From a virus: a stretch of 55,081 bases of DNA. Made by a program: the position numbers and the translations under genes. Positions 24,512 to 33,307 of this stretch are shown here, piece by piece; within the stretch, counting starts at the first letter, position 1, and each line of letters starts with the position of its first letter. The notes under the pieces are model-generated. The model worked only from the letters and a program-made list of their open reading frames with translations. It did no database searches and was not told where the DNA came from. The stretch spans positions 1-55,081 of the IMG/VR virus record IMGVR_UViG_3300029787_000060. One strand, given 5' to 3'.

Positions 24512-24994
24512 ATGAGCAAGTTAAAAGGACTTTTGTCCACGCTTGCACCTACAATCGGAAAGGTTGTGGGTAGCAGTCACCCGTTGGGTGGTATGGCTAT
24601 TAAAATTGTGGCTGATAAGCTTGGCGTGTCAAATACGACTGATCCGGCAAAGTTAGAGAAATATATAGAGGAAAACCCTAACTCTATAGAGTTATTGCAG
24701 GAAGCTGAAACAGAGTTTTCTAAAACTTTGGAAGAACGAAAGATAGATTTAGAAAATTTTAAAGTAGAGGTACAAGACAGGCAAGCTGCCAGAGAGATAT
24801 TTGGTGAAGATCCTACTCCAAAAATATTTGCAATTATTAGCCTTGTTGGGTTTTTAGCTTACATATTTTTAGTAACCTTTCGCGCTGAAGATGTAGACGA
24901 TGCTCTGGCTAATATAATTTTGGGATATCTCGGCGGACTTATTTCGGGCATTTCAGCGTTCTTCTTCGGGTCAAGTAATAATAGAGGCAGCTAA
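24512..24994 (+). CDS. Holin, GTA 3TM type
   Basis: The 160-aa protein opens with a conserved amphipathic part (KLKGLLSTLAPTIGKVVG), has a charged helix (about 50-95), and ends with two to three membrane segments (KIFAIISLVGFLAYIFLVTF; ANIILGYLGGLISGISAFFF). The family GTA_holin_3TM has this form. It would permeabilise the inner membrane to release the lysozyme encoded directly after, whose ATG overlaps its stop (TAATGG). Confidence 0.82.
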   Translation: MSKLKGLLSTLAPTIGKVVGSSHPLGGMAIKIVADKLGVSNTTDPAKLEKYIEENPNSIELLQEAETEFSKTLEERKIDLENFKVEVQDRQAAREIFGEDPTPKIFAIISLVGFLAYIFLVTFRAEDVDDALANIILGYLGGLISGISAFFFGSSNNRGS

Positions 24995-25422
24995 TGGATA
25001 AGTTACTGGCTATGCTAAAACGGCATGAGGGCGTAGAGTCTCATGCATATGAATGCTCTGAGAATAAGATCACTGTAGGTGTTGGTCGTTGCATAGATCA
25101 AAAGGGCGGTATTGGTTTGTCTGATGACGAGATTGACTATCTTTTACAGAACGATATTGAGCGCGTTATTAAAGAACTTTCTTCTGAATATTCTTGGTTT
25201 AACTCTCTGGATGATGTTCGCAAAGATGCGATAGTAGATATCTCCTTTAATCTTGGGCAAACCAGACTCAGGCTTTTTAAAAGAGCTTTGGCAGCGATGG
25301 ACTCTGGCGATTATAAAGAAGCTGCTACAGAATTCCTTGACTCCAGATGGGCAAAGCAGGTCGGAGGTCGAGCGTTAGAGTTGACTGATATGATATCCAG
25401 CGGTGAGTATGCAGATGGCTAA
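24994..25422 (+). CDS. Endolysin, GH24 (T4-type) lysozyme
   Basis: A 142-aa muramidase. Aligned by eye with T4 lysozyme (E11-D20-T26), E12 and T27 are present but the aspartate position is C21 (HEGVESHAYECSENKITVGVG). T4 lysozyme D20C keeps activity, so E-C-T may be functional. The later DISFNLGQTRLRLFKRAL segment and DSRWAKQVGGRA are typical of the family. No signal peptide, so export depends on the holin. Confidence 0.88.
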   Translation: MDKLLAMLKRHEGVESHAYECSENKITVGVGRCIDQKGGIGLSDDEIDYLLQNDIERVIKELSSEYSWFNSLDDVRKDAIVDISFNLGQTRLRLFKRALAAMDSGDYKEAATEFLDSRWAKQVGGRALELTDMISSGEYADG

Positions 25423-25843
25423 CCCATATATATTTACAGCTACGGTATCCAAAATTGTTGATGGAGACACAATGTATGTTACTGACATCAATTTGGGTTT
25501 TGGGGTTGTTAATCGTGGTGATACTGGGCGGGGTATTTGTTTGCGTCTTAATGGAGTTGATACTCCAGAATCTAGGACAAGAGATTTGGAAGAAAAGCGT
25601 TACGGACTCGCAGCAAAAGCATTTGTCCAAGCGTTCTCTCCGGTAGGCACTGAAGTTACCCTTAGAACCTACGAGAAGGGGAAGTACGGGCGGTGGCTGG
25701 CTGACATTAAGGTAGGAAACAAGTGGTTATGCAAAGAGCTTATAAACAATTATCATGCGGTTCAGTATGAAGGACAGAGTAAAAAAGAAATAAAGAAAGC
25801 TCATCTTGCTAATAGGCTAAAGGTAAATTTAGATGTTGGTTAA
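25403..25843 (+). CDS. Staphylococcal-nuclease-like protein
   Basis: The 146-aa protein carries SNase hallmarks: KIVDGDTMYV (D20/D22), CLRLNGVDTPES (R48, E56) and KGKYGRWLADI (R97). Such calcium-dependent nucleases cut DNA and RNA. It may start at GTG 25403, or at ATG 25409 or 25415, all inside the lysozyme end. No signal peptide is clear. Placement between endolysin and stabilisation gene could mean host DNA clearance at lysis; inference. Confidence 0.8.
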   Translation: MSMQMANPYIFTATVSKIVDGDTMYVTDINLGFGVVNRGDTGRGICLRLNGVDTPESRTRDLEEKRYGLAAKAFVQAFSPVGTEVTLRTYEKGKYGRWLADIKVGNKWLCKELINNYHAVQYEGQSKKEIKKAHLANRLKVNLDVG

Positions 25844-27680
25844 ATATAAGTTTGCTCCCGGCGTTAATAAGGAAGGCACAGAGTACACCGCTGATAGTGG
25901 GTGGTACGACTCAGATAAAATTAGATTTCGTAAGGGCCGTCCAGAGCAGATAGGCGGATGGCAAAAGTATTCATCGAATACATTTCTTGGAATATGCAGG
26001 TCAATACATGATTGGAAAGCTGCTGCCGCTACTGATTATCTGGGACTTGGAACAACTTTAAAATATTACATTAATAGGGGGGATGCTTATTACGATGTCA
26101 CCCCTATCAGAGAAACCACTTCTGCGGGTGATGTTACATTTGCCGCAGTAAATGGAGATGCAACTCTTACTGTCGCAGATACTGGTCACGGGGCGCAGCA
26201 GGGAGACTTCGTTACATACTCTGGAGCTGTCAGTTTAGGCGGCAACATAACAGCAACTGTCCTTAATCAAGAATATCAGATAGCCACTATCATTGATGGC
26301 AACTCGTATACTATAGAAGCAAAAGATACAAGCGGAGCTGAAGTCTCAGCTAATGCGTCTGATACAGGGAATGGCGGCTCTTCAGTCGTTGGGACGTACC
26401 AGATAAATGTAGGTCTAGATACTTTTGTTCCTTCTACTGGCTTCGGTGCTGGAACTTGGGGTTCCTCAGCTTGGGGTGGTTCTACTGCTATAAGCTCTGG
26501 TAATCAACTAAGACTTTATAGTGAGGATACCTTTGGCGATGATCTCATAATAAATCCCAGAGGCGGAGACATTTATTATTGGGACGAAAGCGCGGGACTT
26601 ACAACTAGGGCGGCTACGTTAGCAAGTAATGGTGCTGCGGTAAACTGTCCAATTCTTTCTCTTCAGATAATGGTGTCTGATACGGACAGACATGTCATAG
26701 CTTTTGGAACAAATGCGATAGGTTCTTCAACATTAGACCCTCTATTTATCAGGTGGTCAGACCAAGAAAATCCTTTTGACTGGACTCCGACAGCAACAAA
26801 CACCTCTGGCGGAGTGTCTCTCCCTTCTGGCTCGTTTATTATGGGGGCCGTCAAGACTAGGCAAGAGATACTTATTTTCACAGATAACAGTATTCACTCT
26901 ATGCGGTTTTCTGGGTCTCCATTTACTTATCAGTTTTCGGTGATAAGTGAGGGTTTCTCTATGGTCTCCCCGAAGGCTGCGACTAGCGCGGGAGATGTTG
27001 TTTACTTTATGGATCGTGGTGGATTCTATGTCTACAACGGAGCAATCCAGAGAATAACTTGCTCTGTTCTTGATTATGTATTTAGCAACATGAATCAGTC
27101 TGAGATATTTAAAGTGTTTGCCACTACTAGTGTAGATTTTTCAGAGGTAACTTGGTTTTACCCAGTAGGTTCTGGAAATACAGAATGCACAAACTATGTG
27201 ACATATAACTTTAAAGAAGACTCTTGGTCTGTGGGTACTCTTGATAGGGGCGCTTGGATTCCTGCTAACACCAGAGACTTTCCAATTGCCGCAGAAAATA
27301 CTAGCGCCAATGCAAACTATCTGTATTTTCATGAGCGAGGTTTTGATGCAGACGGTGAAGCTATGAACTCTTACATTGAGTCAGGCGGAATAGAGCTTGG
27401 CGATGGCGAACAGTTTATGTTTATGTCTAGGATGATACCTGACTTTGAGTTCAAAGGTACGGCAGCATCAGCTTCTATGGCGGTCACGGTCAAGGGTAAA
27501 GAGTATCCGCTAGAGGACGCTCAGACACTGTCCACTTCTACTGTGACATCAAGCACGACTCAAACTTTTATTCGCGCTAGAGCAAGAGAAACTATAGTAA
27601 GGATACAGAGTACAGGCACTGGTTATGGCTGGACTCTTGGTGATCTTAGATTTGATATTCGATCTGACGGGAGAAGGTAA
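25833..27680 (+). CDS. Stabilisation protein, P22 gp10-like
   Basis: A 615-aa protein starting with FAPGVNKEGTEYTADSGWYD and a KIRFRKGRPEQIGGWQ strand, typical of a beta-propeller stabilisation protein (gp10 family) that closes the neck and holds fibres. The core repeats around TFGDDLIINPRGGDIYYWD. It overlaps the nuclease gene by 11 bases and the next gene at its stop. Long beta-sheet content continues to a conserved SDGRR end. Confidence 0.8.
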   Translation: MLVKYKFAPGVNKEGTEYTADSGWYDSDKIRFRKGRPEQIGGWQKYSSNTFLGICRSIHDWKAAAATDYLGLGTTLKYYINRGDAYYDVTPIRETTSAGDVTFAAVNGDATLTVADTGHGAQQGDFVTYSGAVSLGGNITATVLNQEYQIATIIDGNSYTIEAKDTSGAEVSANASDTGNGGSSVVGTYQINVGLDTFVPSTGFGAGTWGSSAWGGSTAISSGNQLRLYSEDTFGDDLIINPRGGDIYYWDESAGLTTRAATLASNGAAVNCPILSLQIMVSDTDRHVIAFGTNAIGSSTLDPLFIRWSDQENPFDWTPTATNTSGGVSLPSGSFIMGAVKTRQEILIFTDNSIHSMRFSGSPFTYQFSVISEGFSMVSPKAATSAGDVVYFMDRGGFYVYNGAIQRITCSVLDYVFSNMNQSEIFKVFATTSVDFSEVTWFYPVGSGNTECTNYVTYNFKEDSWSVGTLDRGAWIPANTRDFPIAAENTSANANYLYFHERGFDADGEAMNSYIESGGIELGDGEQFMFMSRMIPDFEFKGTAASASMAVTVKGKEYPLEDAQTLSTSTVTSSTTQTFIRARARETIVRIQSTGTGYGWTLGDLRFDIRSDGRR

Positions 27681-27877
27681 TGGCTGAACAAAGATCGGTG
27701 GTGTTGCCAATTGCCCCACAGGAATATGATTACAATAACGAGCTTACAAACCGCAGGACAGTAGAGAGATCTTTCAGGGAGGTTCAGGACACTTTGAATG
27801 TTGTTGCTGACAAGACTGACAAAGATGCCTCTCTTGCCATACGGAAATATCATTTTATGTTTATGGGCGCGAAATGA
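27680..27877 (+). CDS. Small conserved virion-module protein
   Basis: A 65-aa acidic helical protein with LPIAPQEYDYNNELTNRRTV and a C-terminal RKYHFMFMGAK. It overlaps the previous stop and the next ATG (AAATGA). I know similar short proteins between stabilisation and internal-protein genes in marine phages, with no function assigned. Confidence 0.62.
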   Translation: MAEQRSVVLPIAPQEYDYNNELTNRRTVERSFREVQDTLNVVADKTDKDASLAIRKYHFMFMGAK

Positions 27878-28203
27878 CAGATGTTATAAAAGTCCTTGGT
27901 CAGCTTGATGCTGCTGCCACTACCACTGAGGTTTTGTATACGGCTCCTGATCTGACTGTCACAACAATAAGTTCTTTTGTGGCGTGTAACCGTAGCGGTT
28001 CCGCTCAGACATTCCGACTTAGCATTCATGTTAGTAATGCTGGGGCAGATAACAAACAGTTTTTATATTATGATAAGCAAATAAGTGCTAATGACACATT
28101 GACTGCTGTGATAGGCATAACCTTGGGACAAGGTGACGTTATGAAAGTTTACTCTAGTTCTACCGATGTTAGCTTTAATGTGTTTGGCGTGGAGACAAGT
28201 TAA
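27874..28203 (+). CDS. Small structural protein, beta-sandwich
   Basis: A 109-aa protein with TTIYTAP-like and SSFVACNRSGSAQTFRLS strands and an LGQGDVMKVYSSSTDVSF end, a pattern of small virion or fibre-base proteins found widely in phages. Starts in ATGA overlap with the previous gene. The role is inferred from neighbours only. Confidence 0.65.
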   Translation: MTDVIKVLGQLDAAATTTEVLYTAPDLTVTTISSFVACNRSGSAQTFRLSIHVSNAGADNKQFLYYDKQISANDTLTAVIGITLGQGDVMKVYSSSTDVSFNVFGVETS

Positions 28204-29174
28204 TGAACAACATGATGCCGCCACTACAGGCGAATGCAGATGACCTAGCGAGATACGGCAGATACGGCGATTCAATGCTAGTTCACATGAACCCCGCTGA
28301 GGTTCAAGGAATAGCAGCTCTATCTCCAACAGGACAATTAACAACCAACCCCGTCACTGGTCAGCCAGAAGCCTTCCTCCCCTTTCTAGCCCCATTACTT
28401 GCAAAGTTTGTACCTGCTGCGTTGACTAAGGTTGGACTTGGTGGTCTTGGTGCAGCGGCTGCGTCAGCTCCCGGCATAACTTCTGCTATAACCTCTGGCC
28501 TAATTACTGGCGTTGCAGAGGGTGACCTTGAGAAAGGCATTATGGCTGGCATTACAAGTTTCGGTATGGGTAAAGCCTTGGGTGCTGCTAGTGATGCAGC
28601 CAAATTAGGTAATGAAGTTGCTGCTGTTACCGAAGCAAGTGATGCAGTCTCATCTACTGCTGATGCTATAGCTAAGGCTGGGCAAGACCCCGTTAAAATG
28701 TTGGCTGGGCCTCCGAATCCAGCCGACTATACTGCTAATGTTGGTGGCCCCGGAATGAATCAGGGTTTTAATGTTCTGACAGATGCTGGTCGTAATATTA
28801 CTCCTGAGCAAATGGCTAATGTTAAAGCTCAAACTGCACTGGGTAATGCTCAATCAACACTAGATACAGCAAGGCTGGGCGTTAGCCCTACAGATCAAAT
28901 AGGATCCGTCTTTACTGAAGAAGGCGCAAAGGCTGGATTAGAAGCTTTCATGAAACCTGAAGCCATACTGCCCACTGCTATTGGTGCTGGCAACCTAGCC
29001 CAGATGGAGGCTATGGAAATACAGAATGCTTTAGGTAAAGAACAAGAAGCAAAAAGACGAAGAAGACGGGAGATGGATAGAGGTGTCCTGTCTGGAGCGG
29101 CTCAAGTTGCTCAACCAAATAACCCTTTCGCCGGAGTATTCAACAAGCCCGGACTAAGTGCGTTTAATACATAG
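28203..29174 (+). CDS. Internal virion or ejection protein
   Basis: The 323-aa protein has a conserved N-terminus (DSMLVHMNPAEVQGIAALSP), a hydrophobic helical part rich in Gly/Ala/Leu (about 60-125; FLPFLAPLLAKFVPAAL), and an Arg/Lys-rich region (KEQEAKRRRRREMDRG) before a Pro/Asn end. Hydrophobic, membrane-friendly helices in an internal position suggest an ejected protein that joins the DNA channel. Its TAA overlaps the preceding gene's reading by one base. Confidence 0.7.
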   Translation: MNNMMPPLQANADDLARYGRYGDSMLVHMNPAEVQGIAALSPTGQLTTNPVTGQPEAFLPFLAPLLAKFVPAALTKVGLGGLGAAAASAPGITSAITSGLITGVAEGDLEKGIMAGITSFGMGKALGAASDAAKLGNEVAAVTEASDAVSSTADAIAKAGQDPVKMLAGPPNPADYTANVGGPGMNQGFNVLTDAGRNITPEQMANVKAQTALGNAQSTLDTARLGVSPTDQIGSVFTEEGAKAGLEAFMKPEAILPTAIGAGNLAQMEAMEIQNALGKEQEAKRRRRREMDRGVLSGAAQVAQPNNPFAGVFNKPGLSAFNT

Positions 29175-29183
29175 GAATTTATT

Positions 29184-31817
29184 ATGCCTGATAGAAGAAC
29201 TGGTGAAGATAATACTGAAGGCCGCGCATTCTCAGATTATGGTACTGCTGGGTTCGGTGTAGGAGAAGTTCTTGGTCGTGAAGCGGCAAAAAGACAACAA
29301 GAGATTTTAACTGGCGCAAAATATTCCGCAAACCAAGCACCTCCGGGTTATCGCCCCGGATTTGATCCAGAGTATTTGTACTTTGGAGATCCAAGATATG
29401 AAGACTATGCAGCTCTTCTTCCGGGGATATATGGCGCTGGATACAATGCCACTAATCCTAATGCCGCCGGAGCGCCTGCCCCGTTAGGCTCTTCTCCGGC
29501 TGGTGGCGTGACAGGATCGATGGGTGTTCCAGCAGCAAATACAGCTCAAGCAGCTTCTGCCGGAGTCTCTTCGCCCGTTCTTAGCACAGAAGACATTCTT
29601 AGAAATTTGCCTAGAAAAGGAAATGATTTTACGCAAGATGACATTAAGAATGCTATGGGGCTTATAGCGGCTGGTGAATACGACATTTATTCTCTGGCTG
29701 ATGCGCTTGAAATAGATCGAAGCTCTGCAATGAGTGCATATAATAAATACCTTAAAGACACTTATGGTGTAGGAACATTTAATCCCAATGTCGATACACT
29801 TTCTCCAGAAAGCATTCAGCAATACTATGGTGTGGCAAATCAACAGGCGTATAGTCCAGAGCAACTATCTAGAATTTTCGGAATACCTCTGGATCAATCT
29901 AGGTCGTTTTTAACGCAACAATACTTTAGTGGTATTGATGTTGATAACGACTATAGCAACGATGAAGCTCAAGCAGTCTATGACCTCTACAGCTCTGGGC
30001 GTATGGGGGCTGTAGGAATATCAAATTACTTTGGCATTCCTCTGACAGATGTTGAGAGGATTCTTGGCGAGATAGGAGATGCTGGTGGCTCTGTTGCTAA
30101 TGTTGGTGCTACTACTCCAGCAGCTACTACAGATACTACTTCAACGGTTTCTTCTGATTCTGGAGATTCATCTACAGCGGATACAACCACAACTACAGTT
30201 TCCAGCCCACTTGCTGGTATAGACGTTGATGGGGATTATTCTCAATCAGAGGCTAATCAAGTCTATGACATGTTTGTATCTGGTCAAGTCACACCTCTAG
30301 ACATATCGACTTACTTCAATCTTCCCTTGGATGAGGTTAATACAGCTCTTTCTGATATCGCTCAAAGCAGAATGCCTCCTACCAATGTTGCGACTGGATC
30401 AACAACTGTTAACCCTCAAGACGTAAGGTCATCTGATAGAGCAAGCGGTGCTGTTAGTCCAATGAGAGGAGAGGACACTGAAGGCGGAGAGGGCTTTACT
30501 CCGCTAGACCTTGCGTTTGACCTTTATCAATCTGGTACTGAACTTTCTACTGAAGAAATTAGAGAAGCTCTTTCTTACGCTCAGGCAAATGGGGTTTCTT
30601 ACGCAGAAATAGATCGTATGTTTGGCGCTCCTGCTGGCAGCGCACAGGATGCAGCGGCTGCTCTAGGTATGGCTGCTAGTGCTGGCGGGATTGTGGGTAT
30701 GGCTGAGGGTAAATCTTTATCTGCTTCCCATCGTAGATCCCCTGATAAGCCATATGTTTTCCCTTATGGGGTAACCGGGATGGAAGAGTCCTTGGATCTT
30801 GTAGATAGAATAACAGATATGCAAGATTCTTTGTCTAATGCAAAAGATCCTGAAAAGAAAAAAATGTTAGAAACAGAATTAGAAATGCTAATTATACACG
30901 GAGCCAATGTTAACGCCGTGCCTTTTGAAAATTTCAGTAATTTCGTTGAAGTGCAACAATTAAAAAATATAACCAGAGATAGTCAAAAGGATGAACTTGA
31001 GAAAGGGGTTATGTCTGGCCTTAAAAGCCTTGGTTTGGCTGAGGGTGGCAAGTTCCCTGACCTTAGCGGTGACGGAGAAGTTACTCAAGAGGATATCCTG
31101 ATTGGTCGAGGTGTGATTGAGAAGGCTGACGGTGGGATTCTTGGGCTAATGAAGAAAGAGCAAAAAGAAACTCCAAAGGGAGCATTGCTTACTGAAACCG
31201 AAAGCTATCTAGAAGCTCAAAAAATACTGAGTAATCCTGACTCAAGTGACAGAGACAAAGCTTTTGCTAAAGGCACGTTAGAGACCCTTAAGCCTCAAGA
31301 GCAAGGCGGCAATATGGACATGAACGCTTTTGCCGAGATGATGCAGCAGTTGGACAAGATCCAAGGCGCAACTAAAGGTATGCAAGAGGGTGGTTTCATA
31401 GGCCGAGAGCAGCTCGACAGCCTTATACAGATGACCCGTGATGCAATCCTTGGTGATGCTGAGAACGCTGACGAAATCATACGAGAGTTTGTTTCTGTCT
31501 TCGGTAACGAGGCGTTTCAACAATTAAGAGATCAAGTGCTTCAGACCCAAGTTCCTGATGCCCAAACAGAGGGAATGATAGAAGGACAGGGCGGAGGTAT
31601 GGATGATGAGGTTATGGGAATGATCGGAAACCAACAGCCAGTAGCTGTGTCCCCCGGTGAATACATAATCCCTGCTGATGTGGTTGCTTCACTTGGAGAT
31701 GGTAGTAGTGATGCTGGAGCAGACAAGCTAGATACAATGCTTGATGATGTCAGGATGGCTAAGACAGGCCGGACTATTCAGCCGGGAAAGATTGATGACA
31801 GGGTTATTCCTGCATAG
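29184..31817 (+). CDS. Large internal virion protein with EF-hand/dockerin-like loops
   Basis: An 877-aa acidic protein. It has repeated helical modules of about 95 residues starting IDVDNDYS (251-257) and IDVDGDYS (346-352), each followed by YDLYSSG or YDMFVSG and a YF..PL block. Residues 626-637 read DLSGDGEVTQED, a full EF-hand/dockerin-type calcium loop. The C-terminus (VSPGEYIIPADVVASLGDG) is highly conserved in marine phage internal proteins. It may act in ejection; calcium could trigger assembly or release. Confidence 0.72.
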   Translation: MPDRRTGEDNTEGRAFSDYGTAGFGVGEVLGREAAKRQQEILTGAKYSANQAPPGYRPGFDPEYLYFGDPRYEDYAALLPGIYGAGYNATNPNAAGAPAPLGSSPAGGVTGSMGVPAANTAQAASAGVSSPVLSTEDILRNLPRKGNDFTQDDIKNAMGLIAAGEYDIYSLADALEIDRSSAMSAYNKYLKDTYGVGTFNPNVDTLSPESIQQYYGVANQQAYSPEQLSRIFGIPLDQSRSFLTQQYFSGIDVDNDYSNDEAQAVYDLYSSGRMGAVGISNYFGIPLTDVERILGEIGDAGGSVANVGATTPAATTDTTSTVSSDSGDSSTADTTTTTVSSPLAGIDVDGDYSQSEANQVYDMFVSGQVTPLDISTYFNLPLDEVNTALSDIAQSRMPPTNVATGSTTVNPQDVRSSDRASGAVSPMRGEDTEGGEGFTPLDLAFDLYQSGTELSTEEIREALSYAQANGVSYAEIDRMFGAPAGSAQDAAAALGMAASAGGIVGMAEGKSLSASHRRSPDKPYVFPYGVTGMEESLDLVDRITDMQDSLSNAKDPEKKKMLETELEMLIIHGANVNAVPFENFSNFVEVQQLKNITRDSQKDELEKGVMSGLKSLGLAEGGKFPDLSGDGEVTQEDILIGRGVIEKADGGILGLMKKEQKETPKGALLTETESYLEAQKILSNPDSSDRDKAFAKGTLETLKPQEQGGNMDMNAFAEMMQQLDKIQGATKGMQEGGFIGREQLDSLIQMTRDAILGDAENADEIIREFVSVFGNEAFQQLRDQVLQTQVPDAQTEGMIEGQGGGMDDEVMGMIGNQQPVAVSPGEYIIPADVVASLGDGSSDAGADKLDTMLDDVRMAKTGRTIQPGKIDDRVIPA

Positions 31818-32275
31818 TGTATATAAGACAACTTACAACTAGTGAAGAAGACTTTAAGAAAGTAGTTGATTTTCTTATAGAAAACTTTGTTCCTGAGCAT
31901 GATATGGGCAAATTAAGTGCCTCTAATTTAAATCTTAAGAAAGCCCTTGATTGGGTTGTCTTTAATATTAAAGAAGCTGCTTTTGTTGTAGAGGATAATG
32001 ATGGCAAGGTTGTTGGTTCTATTGGCTTGAATAGAACCTCGCCTTGGTATTCTGATGCAGAGTATATTTCGGATGGCTGGTTATATGTTCTTAAAGAGCA
32101 TAGGAAAAGCGGCTTGGCAGGAATGTTAATTAACAAAGCAAAAGAATTTGCTGAAGAAAAAAAGTTACCTTTAATTATTGGTATCTTTAGCAAAGAAGAT
32201 GCTATTGCTAAGGCTGATATTATGAACAAACTTGGATTGATTACGGTTGGCGGATTGTTCGCCGCAGGAGTTTAA
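31817..32275 (+). CDS. GNAT-family acetyltransferase
   Basis: The 152-aa protein has the GNAT core: VVGSIGLNRTSPWYSDAEYI, DGWLYVLKEHRKSGLAGMLI (motif A, with the acetyl-CoA loop RKSGLAG) and a C-terminal helix and strand. Substrate unknown. It begins at a GTG overlapping the preceding stop (TAGTG). It is a metabolic-type enzyme embedded in internal virion genes, as in several marine phages, and may modify a phage or host protein. Confidence 0.75.
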   Translation: MYIRQLTTSEEDFKKVVDFLIENFVPEHDMGKLSASNLNLKKALDWVVFNIKEAAFVVEDNDGKVVGSIGLNRTSPWYSDAEYISDGWLYVLKEHRKSGLAGMLINKAKEFAEEKKLPLIIGIFSKEDAIAKADIMNKLGLITVGGLFAAGV

Positions 32276-32277
32276 TT

Positions 32278-33297
32278 ATGTGTTTTGGTGGTGGCGGAGG
32301 TGGCGGTACAAATACCGTACAAACAACAACGCAAGAGATCCCAGAACAGTTAGCTCCTTACTATGACGAGCTGCTGGGTCGGGGTACGTTTCAATCTTTA
32401 CAACCCTATACTCCTTATCCTGAAAAAAGGCTTGCTGAGTTCTCTCCATTCGAGCAGCAGGCTATGTCTGGGATTGGGGCGCTTGCTGAGACAGGCACTC
32501 CAGAGGCAATGCAGAAGGCTATACAAGGCAGCGAGTACATTGCCTATAAAGATCCTTATGCTGAAGCAGTCAGACAAGACCCTATTACCGCCGCTATGGT
32601 TGGTTCAATTGCTGATGCTCAACCAGATCAAGTAGGAACTCTGGGAGATCTAAGCACTTACGAAACCTACATGAGTCCCTATCAGCAAGCGGTTACTGAC
32701 ATAGCCAAGCGTGAGGCAACAAGAGCTTCCGAGATTCAAGGCGCAAATATAGGACAGCAGGCAGCTTTGGCTGGTGGCTTAGGTGGATACCGAGAAGCTA
32801 TCATGCAAGCAGAGCGCGAACGTAATTTGGGACAACAACTTTCTGATTTGCAAGTTCAAGGTAGTCAGCAGGCATTTGAGTCAGCTCAGAGGGCTTTTGA
32901 GGCAGACAGAGGCGCTAGAGAGTCTGCCGCACAACTTGGCATACAGGGCTATGGCGCACTTCAGTCAGACCTTGCACAACGTGCCAGAGCTGCACAGCAA
33001 GCTTCTGACCTTGCCTCTAAAGATCAGGCAATGGAGATTACCAGACTCAATGAGCTGACTAGGGCTGGTCGAGATCAGAGAGGGTTATTGCAACAGAGCT
33101 ACGACATTGGATATCAAGACTTCTTACGCCAGCAGGCGTTCCCTGTGGAGCAGTTATCTCTCTACAGTAACTTGGTTAGGGGCTTGCCTATGCAGCCGGG
33201 AACCACACAAATTCTCTATGGTCAGCAGCCTACGATGGCACAGCAATTGTTGGGCAGCGGTATTGCTGCGGCTGGTTTATATGGGGCAACTCGTTAG
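32278..33297 (+). CDS. Internal virion protein
   Basis: A 339-aa protein starts with CFGGGGGGG, followed by a conserved EIPEQLAPYYDELLGRGTFQ segment, then a long Gln/Ala/Arg-rich coiled coil (about 130-265) and a final hydrophobic GAAGL-like part. The Cys after Met1 resembles a lipoylation-like motif but lacks a signal peptide. Sequence and place match the short-tailed phage ejection proteins. Confidence 0.72.
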   Translation: MCFGGGGGGGTNTVQTTTQEIPEQLAPYYDELLGRGTFQSLQPYTPYPEKRLAEFSPFEQQAMSGIGALAETGTPEAMQKAIQGSEYIAYKDPYAEAVRQDPITAAMVGSIADAQPDQVGTLGDLSTYETYMSPYQQAVTDIAKREATRASEIQGANIGQQAALAGGLGGYREAIMQAERERNLGQQLSDLQVQGSQQAFESAQRAFEADRGARESAAQLGIQGYGALQSDLAQRARAAQQASDLASKDQAMEITRLNELTRAGRDQRGLLQQSYDIGYQDFLRQQAFPVEQLSLYSNLVRGLPMQPGTTQILYGQQPTMAQQLLGSGIAAAGLYGATR

Positions 33298-33307
33298 GAG
33301 ATAAAAT

